A stretch of DNA of 64,000 nt, from contig JAQFVV010001019.1 of NCBI GenBank assembly GCA_028023455.1, positions 1 to 64,000 of the forward strand, read 5' to 3'. This DNA is from Epiperipatus broadwayi (lineage: Eukaryota > Onychophora > Udeonychophora > Euonychophora > Peripatidae). Of this stretch, positions 26,051 through 36,120 are shown in pieces; position 1 is the stretch's first letter, and every line of letters begins with the position of its first letter. The notes below the pieces were generated by a model, which saw only the letters and a program-made list of their open reading frames with translations, did no database searches and was not told the origin of the DNA. Both the position numbers and the translations under genes were made by a program.

Positions 26051-26970
26051 TAGATGGAGCTTACCAATAGCTCTAAACAAGCTTTATTTTTATAAGTGCC
26101 GAAAGAGAAAGAATTCAAAATCTCTATCATTTAGTCTCTACCTCCAGCCAGACCAATTGTTTTCAAGCTTATTGCTCACATCAGTGGAGGGCTGGGACTC
26201 CAGAAACTAGATCTAAAAAAAAAAACCTCAAAAGTCAGCACTTATAAAACATCTTTCCATCAATTTGAAAGTCTGAACTTTTCATATATGCAAATGTCTT
26301 CAAATCCAGCTTTTCAAACCAGATAGCTATATGGGTCTGAATTCAGATCAGTTTCACCATATAGTAAAACCTTCTGCAATATTATATCACAAAAGCATAT
26401 TTTTCTTTTAAGCTTGCATTTAGATGATCACTAGATGGAGCTTACCAATAGCTCTAAACCAGCTTTATTTTTATAAGTGCTGAAAGAGAAAGAATTCAAA
26501 AATCTCTATTGTTAAGTCCCTACCTCCAGACCAATTTGTTTTAATGCTTATGGATCACCTCAGTGGAGGGCTGGGACTCCAGAAACTAGATGTAAAATAT
26601 TAATTCAAAAGTCAGCACTTATAAAAGATATTTCTTTCAATTTGAAAGTCTAAACTTTTCAGACATATAAATGTCTTCAAATCCAGCTTTTCAAACCAGG
26701 AGCTGGATTATGTGTCTGAAAAGTTCAGACTTTCAAATTGATAGAAACGTGCCCTATAAGTGCTGACTTTTGAGTTAGTATTTTAGATCTGGTTTCTGTA
26801 GTCCCAGCCCTCCATTGAGGTGAGCCATAAGCTCAAAACCAATTAGTCTGGAGGTAGGGACTAAACAATAGAGATTTTGAATACTTTCTCTTTCAGCACT
26901 TATAAAAATAAAGCTTGCTTAGAGCTATTAGTAAGCTCCATGTAGTGATCATTTAAATGCAAGCTTAAAA
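26050..26970. mobile_element. large foldback element with an extra direct half-copy
   Basis: A unit beginning AGATGGAGCTTACCAATAGC occurs directly at 26050-26340 and 26430-26700. It occurs inverted at 26700-26945, where it ends GCTATTAGTAAGCTCCATG. Units 2 and 3 form a near-perfect hairpin of about 260-bp arms. Its outer ends extend to AGCTTGCATTTAGATGATCAC (26412) and its inverse GTGATCATTTAAATGCAAGC (26945). The arms share CAGTGGAGGGCTGGGACTCC and AAAAGTCAGCACTTATAAAA. No protein is encoded. A non-autonomous foldback or terminal-repeat element is likely; its superfamily is unknown. Confidence 0.7.
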
Positions 26971-26993
26971 GCAACGGAAATTATGACTTGATT

Positions 26994-26996
<3 letters not shown>

Positions 26997-27089
<93 letters not shown>
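26997..27089. repeat. (TA)n microsatellite
   Basis: Pure TA for about 93 bp, just outside the foldback element. Confidence 0.97.
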
Positions 27090-27091
<2 letters not shown>

Positions 27092-27172
27092 TAAACATAA
27101 ATAATTTACCTGTATAATAAGCAAATTTTTATTGATATTAGAAAATGTATACATAAGAAGTTGAAATATAAT

Positions 27173-27325
27173 TATAGATAGATATGTAGGGAGGTAGGTG
27201 GGTAGATGAATAGGTGGGTGGATCGATGACCAGGTGGGCAGGCAGGAGGGAGGATGGGTGGGTGGGAGAGTAGGAGTGTGGGAAGGTGTAAGAGCAGGTA
27301 GGCAAATAGACAAACAGATAAAACA
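27173..27325. repeat. degenerate G-rich tetranucleotide array
   Basis: Diverged GATA/GGTA/GGTG/GGAG tetramers make a strongly purine-rich plus strand. The 154-codon minus-strand open frame across it (Pro/Thr/Ser-rich, then YIYI) is a by-product of the repeat. Confidence 0.8.
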
Positions 27326-30056
27326 TGTAAAAATGAATAAAATGGATTCTATAAAATGGAATAGAAATGATTTACTAATAAAAAATATTACATAAAAAAA
27401 TAAATAAATAAAGAATAGAATTGTGTCTGAAATGTATAAAATATCATGATATTTAGACAATAATTATTACAAAAACAAATAAAAATAATATAGTTAACCA
27501 TAATTAAGATTGCCGTTGCCTTATATAAGCAAAACTTTTGGATTATTTTAAATAAAAATAATTAAAAGTCAGTTTTTCATTTATAAAATAAGATGTATAA
27601 ATAATTTAAATATCATAAATTTAATAGATTGCTTTAGTCTTGGGTAACACAACTTGGACTCATAATGCATCAATAATTTGTTGAAGTTGTTATTATCACA
27701 TAATAATGATTTATGCATACCATTGTTATGTGACATTTTTCAATAAGATCTATTTTACTCAATAAAATTCCAGTGTTTTTTTCTTTGAAACAAAATAAAA
27801 GATGTTTTTACACTAAACATTATGAAATTCATTATTAGATCTTATGATGTTTAATTCTGGCAATTAGTAAGGGAAAGCTGAAAAAACTTGGTAATCCAAG
27901 AAAAAATATGTATTCAATCTATTTTTAAAATATTAACCTTTTATTAATGGTAAAAAGTTTTGTTCAGAATATTATTTCAACAGATAAGCTTACATCTATT
28001 TTCAAAGCTTAATGAACTGAAGACTTTCTTTAGACAGAACAATTGCAACTTTATGTTTGTTAATTAATCCTTTTTATACTAAATTACTGAAAATATAGAT
28101 AATTATCTATCAATGTGGCTTGTGTTTTTAATAAAATCTGATAAAAAATAATCTATTATATTATAGAAGATGTTGTTTATACAGGTTGGCAATATAATCT
28201 CAATCACCTTAAACATCAATATACATTGTTAACCAACTATCAAAAAAGTATTACACTCATAAAATGTCTTCTCTCCAGATTATATCTCATTACCAAAAAA
28301 AGTTAAAACACATTTTAAGAATCCACTAGACCAGAGCACATTAGCTTCCATATCAGGCTTTCAAAGAAAATAGAGAAGAAGATAGTAGTGTCAAGTGTTA
28401 CAAATGAATTCATATTAATTTACTCATAAAAATAACTTTTGGAATTTTTTTTCTAACAATTCCAATTTTATAAACAAATTGTAAATTTATCACATGATTG
28501 CTATTATTTCTTATTTAATTTTCAGCTCTCTTCTGATTTGTTTTTTGTTTTGTTTTTTAAACTTCAGAATTTTTCTCTCTGTTTTTATTTTTACATTATT
28601 TTCTCTATATATTTAAATTAAAAAAACACCTATTTTTTATTTTAAAATCCACTCAGTCAAAATATTTTTAATTAAATTAACATTTTTCAAATAATCTCAA
28701 AAATATACAAAATTAACTTTTCAATCCATAACTATAAAACATTCTAATCTAGCCTAAGACAAAACTATACTTTTTTTAAACAAAAAAAAATCATTGAATT
28801 TTATTGTTTTCAATAAACGTCTTTTTTATTTTATTTCTTCAATTATATTCATTTATAAAGCAATATTTTTTTAATGCTTTACTTTTTTATTCTTTTTTAA
28901 AAAATGAGTACTAACATAAATCTGAAATCTTTCTGATATATATACATATATTGCATTACATTACATTTCTTTGTAATGATCTTTGGTTTTACGTTTCAGA
29001 AAATGCTTTATTTTCATTTCTTTTTAAAACATATATTTTATTATTATATTTGCTCTATAACTTATCTTTTTATAATTCTTCTGAATGTCTTTTTATTTAT
29101 CAACTTTAAATTTGGTTTGGTTTTATTTTTAAACTACTTTACAGATTAATAATTTTCCCTCTTTGCTTTTGGGTATATTTTTAAGATCCATATGTCCTCA
29201 TAATTTTTTTTTTTTCAATTAAGAAATGTTTATATACATTTCTTTGAAGATTGGATTATGAACATAGAATTTTATATCTAAAAGAAAAATGTAACCTTCG
29301 TGATCAAGGGTTATAGCAAAGTGTTACCAACTGCTTGAAGTATCTGTTAATTCTTTCTCTGTGTCTATTTCACAATGTGCACATGCAATATTAAGTATTC
29401 ATTTAATTTCTTATTTATATTCTTGAATTCTTTTTCTAACATTTTTTAAACTCACCATTATACTATTTTTTTAGCATTAAATATTTTATTATTTTTATCG
29501 ATGCGACATTTCGTAGTTATTGAGATTTATTTCAATTTCTGAAAAAATGCATTTATTCTTTATTATTACTATTATTATTGGCGTTGAATGCAACTGTTAT
29601 ATAAGGCCACCCTACATTTGTTTTAATCCACAAGAGCTTATTTTATGAAATTTATTTTTCTAATATAATTTAGATTTCGCCTGATTTTTTTTTTTTTTAT
29701 GTTAATCTAATAAGAAGTCGGGAAAATTTAATCTAAAGTCAGAAGATTACATTTCTTATCCCTATATTTGTCTCTCAGCTTCTTTTTTACATCTTAGATT
29801 TAATATAAACTTTCATTTCTTTTTTTAAATTCTCTCTTTTTATTTTTAGAATAAAGATGAACAGATAATAAGGTCGATATTAAAAATGATAAAAGCTTCC
29901 AAATCTATGTATTTATTCGAGAACTATTTAAAAATCACTAAAACAATTGTATAGCTTTTACAATACTTTATTGACTCTTTAATTGCTTTATTTGCTTATT
30001 TCTAGCAGTTTTATTTATTTTTAACAGATAAATTTAGATCTATAACTTGTGTTTGT
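27326..30056. other. no gene seen
   Basis: Very AT-rich with frequent T and A runs. No coding segment, RNA gene or large repeat was recognised. Confidence 0.5.
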
Positions 30057-30078
30057 TGTGTGTGTGTGTGTGTGTGTA
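30057..30078. repeat. (GT)n microsatellite
   Basis: About eleven GT units. Confidence 0.9.
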
Positions 30079-31339
30079 AAATAAATAGCGATTTAACAGC
30101 CCATTGCAAAAAAGGCCTCGTAATACGATAGCCGTCCAAAAATGAAGAGTGAACATTTGCTATTTATCTGATATTAAGAATTTTAGTATTTTTTTTTCCG
30201 TATAGTGTATATTGTTTTAAATTATGCTAAAAATAACTCAGTAAAACTAAAAAAATGAAAAAGACGACTATCTAAAAGAATATCTTATTACAAAGAAAGT
30301 GGATAAAATTTATATTGTTTCAAAATGTGCTTAAGATTGAATACGTAAATGAAATAACAATAATAAAAAAGTTTTTTGTCTAATGCCAGATTGAATATCG
30401 TCCAGAGGTTGCCTGCCACGGCTCGATTATTTTTTGATATTTATTCTAGTCTCTCAATTTTATACAGCCTTATAAACTTTATAAACCCATATCATTAATA
30501 AAAGATTAAAGCATAATAAAATAGCATTTATGCAAAATGATATAAAATATTTTATTGCATAACTTTAAAACTAACGGTGATAGCAGAATTTTTTAAAAAA
30601 ATAGGTTTTTATATAATTCAGAAAAATTGTATTTATCCCACCAATAAATAAAATTTTAATTAAACAAAAATAATAATTATTATAATAATAAATGATGAAG
30701 ATTTTTGTACGATAATCTCTTTTTATATAAGAAATCATATTTTTCTAAATATTTTTTATTGGAGGAAACTCTACAATTTTTATTAGATACGCTATATTTA
30801 GTTTACAGTATGTTTTATTTAATTATTTCTAGGTGTTATTTACGGTATTCATTTTTAAAAATATTAATTTGACATATAATGTAGAGTTAATTAATCCCAA
30901 TGTTTTATTATATGTTTTGTCTGATACTGCGACCCAGATCCCTCTCTTTTACCACGACTAGAGTAGCTTTATGCTTAAGAATCAAGGGAAGTACCAATTT
31001 TATTTTGAATTTTGTGTAAGCATATGGTGTATAAACATAAAGGAAATTTTATGAAATTATAGAAACTACATGTGAGATTGAGGGTGAGACAATAATTATT
31101 CGCACTCCAATTACATTAAATCTTCTATGACTGCATTGTCTTATCAATGCTTTCCATATGAGGCTGTTGACTCTCCAATTACTGCTATACAGTTTTGAAT
31201 ATGCTGCATCTGTTCAAATGTAACTATAGTGCAAGGTAAATAGCACTTACACTTGTAACATGGACAAAATAAAAACTGCATGCAATCTGGAATAGTCTGG
31301 TATCAATATTTATTCAAGATAGTCTTCATAGTATAGATA
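30079..31339. other. no clear gene
   Basis: Mostly AT-rich. 31120-31339 is less AT-biased and may be the upstream part of the mariner-type relic that follows, but no motif is visible there. Confidence 0.4.
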
Positions 31340-31640
31340 ATATGTATTGACTTAAAAAGTGTGTTGCAATGAATAGAAAAGTTTAAGGAGGGTTGCACAA
31401 GTGTTACCTATGAAGAAGGAGATGGATGGTCATCTACATTCATTCTGATAACATGTAAACTAGTTCTGTTAAAGTAGAGACTTACAATTGATTACATAGC
31501 AAGTCATTTGCAAATCAGCTATAACTCTGCCTATGCAATAATCCATGATAACCTTTGATTTTGAAAGTTTGTGTAAGATGGGTACTGAAACAACTCATGG
31601 AAAAATACAAACAGAAGCATTTGAATATCTGCAAACAACA
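31340..31640 (+). pseudogene. mariner/GVQW-type transposase N-terminal (helix-turn-helix) relic
   Basis: One plus-strand frame, broken by several stops, reads IEKFKEGCTSVTYEEGDG, then RLTIDYIASHLQISYNSAYA followed by IIHDNL, then QLMEKYKQKHLNICKQH in a shifted frame. This is the order seen in Mos1-like and GVQW3-type proteins: F-EGRTSV-DE-R-GRP, RLTI-EIA-L-IS-GSA--I-H--L, QLT--HK--R--IC. The second block is the DNA-binding helix-turn-helix. The catalytic DDE part is absent. It is too eroded to be a gene. Confidence 0.7.
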
Positions 31641-31739
31641 TATTTCACTTTAGTCAGAATTTATAACTTTTTTATCATAAAAATTATATAATTCTTTGTT
31701 AAAAATATTTACTGTTTTATGTTTATTAGTTATAAATAT

Positions 31740-32000
31740 AAGGGATTTGAACACACACTTAAACTGAGCACTGTTTATAAATATATGTGACAGATGATGA
31801 TATGGATCGACTGATGAGTGCTGGTTCAGCACAAAATATTATATTGGTGATTATTTATCTTTTTTATATGTGTGTTGTTATGTGTATCAATAATATAAGA
31901 TAGTGTGGATAGTTGAAGGGTGCTTGAAAGTTTGTGTTCAAATCCTGCATATTTACAATTAAGCTCCAGGTATATAAAGAATGCCTGTATTTCAAATATT
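31740..32000 (+). mobile_element. hammerhead-bearing tRNA-like repeat copy
   Basis: Plus-sense copy with the hammerhead core at 31806-31849, then GGTGATTATTTATCTTTTT, a GATAGTGTGGATAGTTG block and AAAGTTTGTGTTCAAATCC, a near-consensus tRNA B-box, at about 31928-31946. It ends near the GTATATAAAGAATGCCTG tail. This copy has the best-preserved ribozyme in the window. Confidence 0.65.
31806..31849 (+). ncRNA. hammerhead ribozyme-like motif, family 1 (best copy)
   Basis: In order: stem I 5' ATCGA, CTGATGA (31811-31817), stem II GTGCT-GGTTC-AGCAC with the conserved G10.1-C11.1 closing pair, box 2 AAAA in place of GAAA, stem III AT/AT around an ATT loop, cleavage triplet ATA, then TTGGT, which pairs with ATCGA through two G-U wobbles. 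A very short stem III is typical of minimal type I hammerheads in Penelope-like elements. Only the catalytic G12 differs from consensus, by a G to A change in a former CpG; the copy at 50681 keeps this G. Confidence 0.6.
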
Positions 32001-32064
32001 TTATTACTTATAAAAGATCAATCTCATCTACTTTCATAATACAACTTATAATAATAATCACCAT

Positions 32065-32705
32065 TATCATCATAAACTCCAAAAGAGCTGTTTCAAGATT
32101 TCATAGATCTCTGTGCTTGAACACAGAATGATTCTCAAAATGAACTTTTTTCCAAGTAAGAATCAAATATACATAGATATTAAGTACAATTCAACAAGTA
32201 AAAATGGCTTTTTTTTTTTGACAAAAATAATTAATCACGGAAATATCTAAGAAAACACACATTTTTTTCAACGACAAAATTTATTAAAATGGCGACTATC
32301 AAGTCATGTTACTCACAATAAACCTTAGAAAATATACTTCAAAGTTTTATAAGTTTCCATGTTTGAGCTCAGAAAAATCCTCAAAATGCATTTTTTTCCA
32401 AGTCAGAATCGAATATACGTAGATATTAAGTGCAATTCAACAAATGAAAATAATTTTTGTTTGCCAAAAAAATTTAACATGTCAATTTCTCAGAAAACAA
32501 ACATTTTCTCAAAGATAACATCTAAATAAAGTCAGACAACAAATCGTGTATTCTGCAGTAAATCCTCCAAGAGCTATTTCAAAGTTTCATATGTTTCTAT
32601 GTGTGAATCCAGAAATAAATCCCCCAAACGCACTTTTTTCCAAGTAAGAATGAAATACCTTTAAATATTAAGTACAACTCAACAAATTAAAATAACTTTT
32701 CTTTA
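32065..32705 (+). repeat. tandem repeat, about 245-bp unit, 2.6 copies
   Basis: The block TCAAAATG-ACTTTTTTCCAAG starts at 32135, 32381 and 32625, giving periods of 246 and 244 bp. Each unit contains AATATTAAGTACAA-TCAACAA and AGCT-TTTCAA-TTTCATA. The first unit is preceded by the end of another. A satellite-like local array, non-coding. Confidence 0.85.
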
Positions 32706-33370
32706 TTAAAAAAAATATTACCCATGGAATGAATAATCATCCAAATCTGTCATCCACCAACTTACACAATACCCTTTACCAAGAATATACCATGCATGAC
32801 AGAGTCTAATAATCACACCCAAACATGTTTTGTAAAAAATTAGTCTGCCCACATATTATCAAAATCTTCATAAGTATGTATCTGTTTAAAACTTTGTAAT
32901 CATCTGCATAAAACAGTATTGATGATTTGATTATCGCCAAAAGAAAAGCAATTGATAATATAAATGATAAATCATTTCCATGAGTAATACATTGTTTTTA
33001 AATAAGAGGTTTCTTTCTTTCATATTCATAACAAAGACTTCTCTGTTGGATGGATGTTGTTTTCTTATATGTATGATATTCATTTTGTTATTAGCTTTCT
33101 CAATTTATTTATTAGAGAATTATGCTTTACATTGACATGTTTTAATGAGACAAAAACAAACGGCTATCCAGATACACACTATCTTAATTGAATGGGATTT
33201 TATTGTCATTTTGTGAAACACTATCATTCAAAACAATTGAAATTGAATCCAACAGAGAACTCACCTCATTCAAGTGCCATTCCATTTGTTTCTTGATGCA
33301 GTCATTTTTTCCTTGTTCTTTTTACTGTTGTAGCAACTTTTTGTAAGTACAAATAAAGTTTGCTTTGAAA
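32706..33370. other. no gene seen
   Basis: AT-rich, with no recognisable coding or repeat structure. Confidence 0.5.
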
Positions 33371-33582
<212 letters not shown>

Positions 33583-33734
33583 TTATTCTCATTAAATATC
33601 ATTTAACATACATAAGTATGCACACATGTATATATTTTGATATCAGTATTACATTTGTTTGATCTTCAGATTTAAGTATTTAATTCTTAAAAGAAAAAAA
33701 TAAATATACTTACAAATATATGTAATAATTAAAA

Positions 33735-34435
33735 CACAGAGGCTTATTATATACCTGTGTCTATATAGGTAATATATAGGATATATGCACACAAACTTTC
33801 ACACCCTCGACCACTCTCCACACTATCTCATAACACTGATACACTTGAATGCATGTATTTTGAAAAGATAAATAATCACCAATATAAGTAACTCGTGCTA
33901 AACCAGCAATCATCAGTTGGTCCAGATTACCATCTCTACACATATATGCTATAAGTGCTCAGATATATATTAAGATAGCAAATCCTCATACTTTAATGGA
34001 CAGGCTTCAATGTATTCCACACTCCAACTATCCATCCAATTGAAAATCTGATGATGAAATGCTCAAAGGTCACCCTGAGGCCAAGATTCTTGTCACACCT
34101 ATGTTGACCTAAGGCTAGTCCGGCCCTTCATGTACAGGATATAATCCATTTGATACACATACAAGGGATGGGCAGACATCTCTACTATGTAATAACTGAA
34201 ATACACATGCTCATTATATAACTGTGTCTATATATGTAATATATAGGTACATGAGTGCAGACTTTCACACCCCCGACCACTCTCCACACTATCTCATAAT
34301 ACTGATACACTTGAACACATATATGTTGAAAAGGTAAATTACGCGTTTAAATCTATCAGTGTTATGAGATAGTGTGGACAGTGGTTGGCTGTGTGAAAGT
34401 CTGTGGTCATATACCCTATATATTACAAACTAAAT
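33735..34435 (-). mobile_element. hammerhead-bearing tRNA-like repeat, longest copy, with inverted partner
   Basis: In minus sense this copy shows the full order. It starts with leader blocks including CCTGTCCATTAAAGTATGAGG and ATATATGTGTAGAGATGG (34020-33925). The hammerhead core follows (33921-33878), then GGTGATTATTTATCTTTTC. Then comes the tRNA-like part with TATCAGTGTTATGAGATAG and GTGTGAAAGTTTG, and the tail ending ACACAGGTATATAATAAGCC near 33745. A second minus-sense piece (34230-34345) faces a plus-sense piece (34355-34435), repeating the head-to-head arrangement of 12604-12880. Confidence 0.65.
33878..33921 (-). ncRNA. hammerhead ribozyme-like motif, family 1
   Basis: Minus strand: ACCAA, CTGATGA, TTGCT-GGTTT-AGCAC, then GAG and an expanded TTACTTATA, then TTGGT. 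Stem I ACCAA/TTGGT is perfect in this copy, whereas box 2 and the closing pair of stem II are damaged. It complements the 31806 copy in showing what the ancestral motif was. Confidence 0.55.
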
Positions 34436-34895
34436 ATCTGGAAAAAAAAAAACATTTATATCAAAAACAAAAATCAATTTTGTTTTGTCTGTGAACTTGC
34501 CATTCTAATTAAAGATGTGGTAAATTTAACCATTTCAATTAAACCACTCATAAAGTTGTATTTTTACAAGATCAGATTGCTTGTTTCAAGCATACATTTC
34601 ACATATAATCTGGACACAATGATCAATGGGATTATTTTGCATTATTTACAGCTTATTCCCAGCAACTTATGATGGATTTTAGCTTGCACTTCGCCAGCTG
34701 AACCTGAATGGAAAAAATGATGTGCTTCTCTATTTTATGGTGATACTCCAACTAATTGCAATAATCTTATTTAATAGTGACTCTAATGATCAAGACAGAA
34801 TAAGTGAATGAATCAAACAAAGAACAAAAGCACAATAATTGATCTTCTGAGAAACTCTTTTTATAGTTCATTGAATTGCCTTATCTATAAGATCA

Positions 34896-34970
34896 GTTTT
34901 CATCATTGTTCAATTATATATATATATATATATATATATAATTGAACAATGATGAAAACATTAAATATTA

Positions 34971-35010
<40 letters not shown>

Positions 35011-35020
35011 TAATGTTTTC
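34896..35020. repeat. two overlapping TA-cored palindromes
   Basis: Palindrome A (34896-34959): GTTTTCATCATTGTTCAAT, a TA run, then its exact inverse. Palindrome B (34954-35020): GAAAACATTAAATATT, a TA run, then its inverse, with one extra AAATATT on the left side. They overlap by GAAAAC. The same two-palindrome design occurs at 56757-56884. Confidence 0.9.
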
Positions 35021-35039
35021 ACGGTTATGTGATGTAGAT

Positions 35040-35650
35040 AAAACACAAATGCGAAAAAGATACATGATCCCTAATATATGTTTTTCATGCAGAACCAGCC
35101 CTCTTCCATTAGGCCAGATCATAATCATAATCTCTGACACATATTCACACTATCAATGCTCAATTTATATTAAGATAGCAATTCCTCAAACGTTAATGGA
35201 GAAGTTTCAATATTTTCACCCTTCTATCTATTTGACCATTTATTCCATTTAAAAACCAAGTAAGTAATGTGTACAGCCATTATTGGACTTGATATTGTAA
35301 TCATACCCATGTAGACATTATGTTAATCTAACCTCTCTTATAATTGGACCATTACATATCCATATATGCTAATAGGAGAGGGATGGGCTGAATTTGTACT
35401 AAGTTGCAATCTATTTCCCAAGCATACATAATTATAAGGTAGTATATAATTTGTATATATTGAATGTTTCTTATATATGGAAGTAGCAAGATATAAACTC
35501 AGTATATTTCAGTCTATGCATCCTCCACTCCATCTCAAGCAAGCAATGCATATGACCATATACATGTGTAAAATGTACATGATCCCCATTATATGTACTT
35601 TATACAAAGCTAGCACTATTGTATGGAGGAGTTTACCTGTCTTAATAACA
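35040..35650 (-). mobile_element. decayed copies of the tRNA-like/hammerhead repeat leader
   Basis: Minus-sense pieces share TTAATATAAA-TGAGCA, TCTGGCC and a degraded ribozyme region near 35065-35110 (GGGCTGGTTCTGCATGAAAAAC, keeping GAAA). A further degraded piece lies near 35580-35640 (AGTGCTAGCTTTGTAT). Box 1 is lost in both. Strongly diverged; recognised by comparison with 33735-34435. Confidence 0.45.
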
Positions 35651-35959
35651 GTTATGAGCAACAATAAGAAATGGTGATCTTGTGATTTTTATTTGGTTAG
35701 ATATTCAGTATAAGAAAATTACATCCTGCCTTAAAATTTTATGTATATATAAATATAATGATAAATAAAACAGAAATAAAGTCAAATAGCACAAATCATT
35801 AAAAATTCCAGACATAAATTTCTCCTATCTGGCCAACTTTAGAAAAAAGAACAAACAGTTGTTAAAATGTCTCATAAAAACAGTAAATCTGTAGTAAAAA
35901 AAAAAATATTCTGAAAAAGTATTAATAATTATTTATATTTAACAATAAAATTTATCTTC
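35651..35959. other. no gene seen
   Basis: AT-rich spacer with an A-run. Confidence 0.5.
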
Positions 35960-36120
35960 CATACATGTATATTGAAGATCACTTATCTTCTTTGCATGTG
36001 TGTGATGTCATGTTTATTTGTGTATGAGAAAGATTGGTTAGCTGACACAAGCTTGAAATTCTGAGTTCAAATCTCCTATAATTGAATACAAACTCCAAAG
36101 ATATAAAATAAGCCTATATT
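35960..36120 (+). mobile_element. tRNA-like repeat copy starting at the predicted cleavage site
   Basis: Similarity to the family starts at about TATATTGAAGATCACTTATC (35968), the TTGGTGATTATTTATC position just after the ribozyme, and no hammerhead lies upstream. It continues to a B-box-like GAGTTCAAATCTCC (36062-36075) and a tail with AAATAAGCCTATATTT. Confidence 0.55.

Noticed and set aside
32065-32705. CRISPR-like array
   Set aside because: Three 245-bp units without short repeat/spacer alternation; eukaryotic tandem repeat.
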